Assembly: GCA_902492185.1 (NCBI GenBank)
Contig: CABUKY010000089.1
Location: 1 to 7,697, forward strand
Source of the DNA: an uncultured Collinsella sp.
GTDB lineage: Bacteria; Actinomycetota; Coriobacteriia; Coriobacteriales; Coriobacteriaceae
Length of the DNA: 7,697 nt
Direction of reading: 5' to 3'
The notes under the pieces were generated by a model. It made no database searches, was not told where the DNA came from, and saw only the letters and a list, made by a program, of their open reading frames with translations. The translations under genes were made by a program, and so were the position numbers. The stretch's first letter is position 1, and the number at the start of each line of letters is the position of its first letter. Below, piece after piece: positions 4,665 through 7,697 of the stretch.

Positions 4665-5870
4665 ATGAGCGGACTGATTATCGATAGCGAAGCCTGTATA
4701 GGCTGCGGTCGCTGCGTTCGCGCCTGTGCCTCGGGCGGCATCGTAGTGGAAGGCGAGCGGCCCAACCGTTGCGCCTGCGTAACCGATGGCTGCATCCTAT
4801 GCGGCGGGTGCGTCGACGCCTGCCCTGTCAACGCTATCTCGATCGAGCGTGACGAGGCCGCTGGCGCGGTGGACCTTGATGCATATCGAGATATCTGGGT
4901 ATTCGTTCAGACCGACGAGCACGATGTCGTAGCCCCAGTGGCCTACGAGCTCATGGGCAAGGGACGCGAGCTTGCCGATGCTCGTGGTTGCCGTCTGGTG
5001 GCGCTGGTCGGTATGGGCCCCGAGGGCTCTCTCGGTGACCTGGAGCGTTTGGTCTGCGCCGGCGCGGACGAAGTTCTGGTCTGTCGTGACGAGCGCCTGC
5101 GTCAGAACGACGCGGAGGTCTACGCGCGTCTCATCTGCGATTTGGTAGCCGAGCGTAAGCCCGAAGCCATTCTGTACGGTGCGACCGCCTTTGGCCGCGA
5201 GCTGGCGCCTGGCGTTGCCGTGCGCTTGCAGACGGGCCTTACGGCCGACTGCACCGTACTTTCGATGGATACGGAGACGGGGCTGCTGCAACAGACGCGT
5301 CCGGCGTTTGGCGGCAACCTGATGGCCACCATCGTCTGCCCCAATCATCGTCCTCAGATGGCAACGGTGCGTCCCGGCATCTTTAAGGCGCCCGACTTTG
5401 ACTACGGCCGCTCCGGCACGATCACCCAGATATCGCTTGCGGATGATGCTAAGGCTCGTGTCGAGATCTCGATTCCCGCCGAGGAGTGGGGGCAGCAGGC
5501 ATCAATTGCCGATGCCGAGCGCCTGGTCGTGGTGGGTCGCGGCATTGGTTCCAAGAAGAATCTGCCCCTGATGCGAAAACTCGCCGAGGCCCTGGGTGCC
5601 GAGCTTGGTTGCACGCGACCTGTCGTGGAGGCAGGCTGGTTGGAGTATCGCCATCAGATTGGCCAGACGGGCGTATCAGTTTCGCCCAAGCTTCTCGTGA
5701 GTATCGGTGTTTCGGGCGCCATCCAGCATCTTGCCGGCATCGGTGGGGCGGAGTGCATTATCGCCATCAACGAGGACCCGGATGCCCCCATCTTTGGTGC
5801 TGCCCAGTACAAGGTTGTCGGTGATGCCGTCGAGGTCGTCGAGGAGCTGCTGGCCCAGCTTGAGCGCTAG
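4665..5870 (+). CDS. etfA: Electron transfer flavoprotein alpha subunit with N-terminal two-cluster ferredoxin domain
   Basis: The 401-aa protein joins a ferredoxin domain (about residues 1-60) to a full EtfA. The first part has two CxxCxxCxxxC motifs, C11-C14-C17-C21 and C43-C46-C49-C53, enough for two [4Fe-4S] clusters. Two further cysteines, C36 and C38, lie between them, and only the second motif ends in the usual CP. The EtfA part has an alpha/beta domain (about 77-250) and the FAD-binding domain: GRGIGSKKN (291-299), TRPVVEAGW (317-325), QIGQTG (331-336), GVSGAIQHLAGIG (348-360) and INEDPDAPIF (368-377). Ferredoxin-domain EtfA forms such as LctC and CarE of A. woodii take part in flavin-based bifurcation, with the clusters as entry point for ferredoxin electrons. 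The ATG follows the etfB stop without a gap, with AGGGG 9 bases upstream. The stop lies in CTAG shared with the convergent HD gene, so no terminator separates them. Confidence 0.96.
   Translation: MSGLIIDSEACIGCGRCVRACASGGIVVEGERPNRCACVTDGCILCGGCVDACPVNAISIERDEAAGAVDLDAYRDIWVFVQTDEHDVVAPVAYELMGKGRELADARGCRLVALVGMGPEGSLGDLERLVCAGADEVLVCRDERLRQNDAEVYARLICDLVAERKPEAILYGATAFGRELAPGVAVRLQTGLTADCTVLSMDTETGLLQQTRPAFGGNLMATIVCPNHRPQMATVRPGIFKAPDFDYGRSGTITQISLADDAKARVEISIPAEEWGQQASIADAERLVVVGRGIGSKKNLPLMRKLAEALGAELGCTRPVVEAGWLEYRHQIGQTGVSVSPKLLVSIGVSGAIQHLAGIGGAECIIAINEDPDAPIFGAAQYKVVGDAVEVVEELLAQLER
5867..5870. other. Shared stop palindrome CTAG of two convergent genes
   Basis: TAG at 5868-5870 ends etfA on the plus strand, and TAG on the minus strand (5869-5867) ends the HD-domain gene. 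The two coding regions therefore meet in one CTAG with no room for a terminator between them. Confidence 0.9.
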
Positions 5871-6679
5871 GCGCGCGCCAGCCAGTCGCGTATCTCGTTC
5901 TTTAGGCGCTCCCAGGTCGCTTGCGTGGCGGGATCGGTAAAGGGGCGCGCAATGCCAAAGGGCGCGTCGAGCAGGCGGTAGATATCGCCCTGCTCGCGCG
6001 CCAGCGCGCGGCTCGCTGGATAGACGAGCTCAAACATAAAGCAGATGAGTCCCACCAGGTAGTCTGCGGGCTCGTTGCGTTCATCGCGTGCGACGCAGCG
6101 GCGCTCGTCAAAGGCAGCGAGAGCCGGTGTCGAGAACCGGCTGGCGAGAAATGTGTCCTCATCAACCTTGAGGATAGTGTCGACGGTGCTGTCGGCGATG
6201 GTGCGCATAATGTCGATCTTGTCGCCATCGCGCACGATATCGCAGAAGCGCCGTGTACGCTCGTCGAGTTGTGCCGGCAGGCGAAAGTCGCTGTGATAGG
6301 CGATGCTCGCGCGGATGAGCTCGTCGTGCTCGTCGGTCTCGATAAAATCTCGGATGCTTGTTGTGGCAGGCGCGTCGTCGGGGTTCTCGCCAAAGAGGAC
6401 CCCGACGCCCAACGCTGCGTGGCTCATACTCTCGGCGTCCTTAAAGGTGTCCCAGCGCCGCAACTGTTCAAAGCGTCCCATATCGTGTAACAGGCCGCAA
6501 AGCCAGGCCAGGTCAATATCCTCTGTCGACCAGCCCTGCTCGCGCGCCACGGCATCGCATGCCTCGGCAACGTGGTACGTATGCTCGATTTTGAGCGCGA
6601 TACGTGGATTGGCGGCATCGTAAGCATCGGTATAGCGTTTGAAGGCCGCGGTCGCCCGGCCCCGATCGATAGCTGTCAT
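5867..6679 (-). CDS. HD-domain protein, predicted metal-dependent phosphohydrolase
   Basis: The 270-aa protein carries an HD domain in its first 160 residues. H33 (in IEHTYHVAE), H65-D66 (in LLHDMGRF) and D153 (in DGDKIDIMR) are the four-ligand metal set. H87 (SMSHAALG) and H129 (AYHSD) are further histidines at the spacing seen in two-metal HD enzymes. The rest is a helical domain (about 160-270) without recognised motifs. HD proteins hydrolyse phosphoesters or nucleotides, but nothing here points to a substrate; there is no GYP, RelA or CRISPR-Cas3 signature. It has no signal peptide and is presumably cytoplasmic. The ATG at 6679 has AGGAAG 5 bases upstream. It is transcribed alone, convergent with etfA and divergent from azlC, with an inverted repeat and a TACAAT box upstream. 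A functional link with the lactate operon or the AzlCD exporter is not shown. Confidence 0.9.
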   Translation of the reverse strand: MTAIDRGRATAAFKRYTDAYDAANPRIALKIEHTYHVAEACDAVAREQGWSTEDIDLAWLCGLLHDMGRFEQLRRWDTFKDAESMSHAALGVGVLFGENPDDAPATTSIRDFIETDEHDELIRASIAYHSDFRLPAQLDERTRRFCDIVRDGDKIDIMRTIADSTVDTILKVDEDTFLASRFSTPALAAFDERRCVARDERNEPADYLVGLICFMFELVYPASRALAREQGDIYRLLDAPFGIARPFTDPATQATWERLKNEIRDWLARA

Positions 6680-6710
6680 AATGACTTCCTAAAAAGCTGT
6701 GTCTTTCGAT

Positions 6711-6746
6711 CCGGTGGCAATTGTAGGTGAACTCGGTTGCCACCGG
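6711..6746. repeat. 10-bp perfect inverted repeat between divergent genes
   Basis: CCGGTGGCAA at 6711-6720 and TTGCCACCGG at 6737-6746 are exact reverse complements with a 16-base spacer. The repeat lies 31 bases upstream of the HD gene start and 60 bases upstream of the azlC start. The spacer holds a TACAAT box on the minus strand, so a protein bound at both arms would cover a promoter. No T-run follows on either strand, so an intrinsic terminator is unlikely. A dimeric regulator's operator is the best reading; an mRNA hairpin is the alternative. Confidence 0.6.
6720..6725 (-). promoter_or_regulatory. Possible -10 box (TACAAT) for the HD-domain gene
   Basis: TACAAT on the minus strand matches the -10 consensus at 5 of 6 positions and lies about 40 bases upstream of the ATG at 6679. 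The sequence 16-18 bases upstream has no good -35, so a promoter is only suggested, perhaps one that needs an activator. Confidence 0.3.
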
Positions 6747-6796
6747 GCGATGATTCTGCCGCGTCGTTGAATGCGGCTCGGAAATCTTGTCGGGAC

Positions 6797-6802
6797 GAGG
6801 AA
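6797..6802 (+). promoter_or_regulatory. Ribosome binding site that fixes the azlC start
   Basis: GAGGAA is 4 bases before the ATG at 6807. The in-frame ATG at 6771, 12 codons earlier, has no Shine-Dalgarno, and the added residues are not hydrophobic or family-like, so 6807 is taken as the start. Confidence 0.7.
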
Positions 6803-6806
6803 CGCT

Positions 6807-7499
6807 ATGGTGCTCAAAATCGTTAAAACCGTCTGGCCGGTGATGCTTACCTATGTTGCGATAGGCGCGCCGTGCGGAATGATTATGGCGCAGACGGGAA
6901 TGGAGCCCTGGATGGTTTTTGCTCTGAGCAGCACGTTCGTGACGGGTAGCGGCCAGTTTATGGTCTGCAACCTGTGGCTGGCAGGTGTGCCTGCGGCATC
7001 GATTGTCGCAAGTGTGGCCGCAATCTCCTCGCGCTTTGCACTTTATTCGGCATCAATCGCGCCCTATCTGAGGGGTGCCTCGAAGCGTCAGACGCTGGCT
7101 GTTGCCGCGACGCTCACCGAGGAGGCATATGGCATCTCGCTTGCCAAGTTGGTTGAAGGGGAGGATTGGGGTCTGCTCGAGTCCTTTGTGCTTAACGCGA
7201 TTCTCATCGCGACATGGGGCGTTTCGTGCACGACGGGCGCCATCGTCGGCGCCGTTGTCGATGTTCCCACCGCTATTGCGGGTTTTGTCTGCACCTCGCT
7301 CTTTATCTGCCTGCTCTTTTCGCAGCGACTGTCGCGCGGCAATGTCGTAGCTGCCGGTTTGGCTGCGGTGTCCGTCGCCATATGCAAGTTCTTGGGGTGG
7401 ACGAATATCGCCGTGCCGGCAAGCGTGCTCGTCGGCGTTGCCGCGGCGCTTGCGTGCGATGCTCTCGCCGAAGGAAGGAGTGCTCGCGATGCCCGTTAA
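6807..7499 (+). CDS. azlC: AzlC family permease, large subunit of a branched-chain amino acid exporter
   Basis: The 230-aa protein has the usual length of AzlC (BrnF-like) membrane proteins and should, with AzlD, export branched-chain amino acids or analogues across the cytoplasmic membrane. Hydrophobic segments appear at about residues 8-28, 34-58, 62-86, 127-152, 155-171, 177-196 and 200-218. Family motifs are TYVAIGAPCG (15-24), the GSGQF loop (47-51), SSRFALYSASIAPYL (74-88, where most relatives have an NxRH-LY pattern) and LTEEAYG (103-109, usually LTDExY). The start at 6807 is supported by GAGGAA. The gene diverges from the HD gene and overlaps azlD by 11 bases, as is usual for azlCD. 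Regulation may involve the inverted repeat at 6711-6746. An Lrp-type regulator often accompanies azlCD but none is visible here. Family assignment is secure; the substrate is by family only. Confidence 0.9.
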   Translation: MVLKIVKTVWPVMLTYVAIGAPCGMIMAQTGMEPWMVFALSSTFVTGSGQFMVCNLWLAGVPAASIVASVAAISSRFALYSASIAPYLRGASKRQTLAVAATLTEEAYGISLAKLVEGEDWGLLESFVLNAILIATWGVSCTTGAIVGAVVDVPTAIAGFVCTSLFICLLFSQRLSRGNVVAAGLAAVSVAICKFLGWTNIAVPASVLVGVAAALACDALAEGRSARDAR

Positions 7500-7697
7500 T
7501 GAGTTTTTGGTCCTATGGCTGTCGTCATGGGCGGCCATCGCATTTTTCCGCATTGCCCCGGCGTTTGCGTTGCGCGGGAGAACGCTGTCGCCCCGCGTTA
7601 CCGAGGCCTTGGGTTATATTCCGCCCGCCGCCTTTGCGGCGCTGGTCGCTAACGATTTGATAAGCCCTGGCGCTTTCGACGCCGGCTTGTGGCGGGG
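7489..7697 (+). CDS. azlD: AzlD family small membrane subunit, partial (continues past the right edge)
   Basis: From ATG at 7489 the frame is open to the window end, giving 69 complete codons of a protein that is usually about 100 aa. It begins MPVNEFLVLWLSSWAAIAFF and has a first membrane segment at about residues 6-20. Next come RIAPAFALRGRTLSPRVTEA, which matches the conserved R-x-xP-x-x-L-x(n)-L-P pattern of AzlD, and LGYIPPAAFAALVANDL, matching the family's (L)xYVPxAVLAAL segment. The start overlaps the last 11 bases of azlC and has a strong AAGGAAGGAG 8 bases upstream, so the two proteins are translated together. AzlD is the small partner that AzlC needs for branched-chain amino acid export. 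Confidence 0.88.
   Translation, partial: MPVNEFLVLWLSSWAAIAFFRIAPAFALRGRTLSPRVTEALGYIPPAAFAALVANDLISPGAFDAGLWR

Noticed and set aside
6711..6746. Intrinsic terminator for either neighbouring gene.
   Set aside because: The hairpin lies upstream of both genes and no T-run follows the stem on either strand.
6771..6806. ATG at 6771 as the start of azlC.
   Set aside because: No Shine-Dalgarno precedes it, while ATG at 6807 has GAGGAA 4 bases upstream and a normal AzlC N-terminus.

Overview
The window is about 60% GC and densely coded on both strands. Its gene content suggests the Coriobacteriia (Actinomycetota), with a Collinsella-like gut anaerobe as my best guess. The reasons are the small secreted proteins, a sortase-type LAQTG sorting signal, an FAD 2-hydroxyacid dehydrogenase linked to an EtfAB pair with a ferredoxin domain, and closely packed genes with strong Shine-Dalgarno sites. 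The taxonomy is inference; there is no rRNA or other marker gene.

Region 1 (1-1898, minus strand) is an operon-like run of five genes read from 1898 down to the left edge. The order is a 98-aa cytoplasmic protein with a faint nuclease-fold resemblance, a 169-aa protein with one N-terminal membrane anchor and a beta-rich outer part, a 199-aa secreted protein with WxL-like tryptophan motifs, a 93-aa protein with a signal peptide and a C-terminal LAQTG sorting signal, and the first 40 codons of another secreted protein. The first two genes share ATGA, the third and fourth overlap, and the fourth and fifth are 18 bases apart. The set recalls the Csc/WxL surface-complex clusters of Firmicutes, which combine WxL proteins, a membrane-anchored partner and a tiny LPXTG protein. 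It is the most likely place in the window for an undescribed system.

Region 2 (1899-2244) is a 346-base divergent intergenic region. It holds an 8-bp inverted repeat in the leader of the minus-strand operon, a set of TGACCAA-type direct repeats at roughly helical spacing, and one weak promoter-like pair.

Region 3 (2245-5870, plus strand) is a three-gene operon: a GlcD/D-lactate-dehydrogenase-type FAD oxidoreductase, EtfB, and EtfA with an N-terminal two-cluster ferredoxin domain. By analogy with LctBCD of Acetobacterium woodii, the complex would oxidise lactate (or another 2-hydroxyacid) with NAD+ by flavin-based electron confurcation, using reduced ferredoxin to push the uphill step. The gene order differs from A. 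woodii, where the dehydrogenase gene is last, and no permease, racemase or regulator is present in the window.

Region 4 (5867-7697) begins with an HD-domain phosphohydrolase-like gene on the minus strand whose stop codon shares the palindrome CTAG with the stop of etfA. Divergent from it is an azlC-azlD pair on the plus strand (branched-chain amino acid exporter family); azlD runs off the right edge. A perfect 10-bp inverted repeat lies between the HD gene and azlC. No rRNA, tRNA, CRISPR array or insertion sequence was seen.
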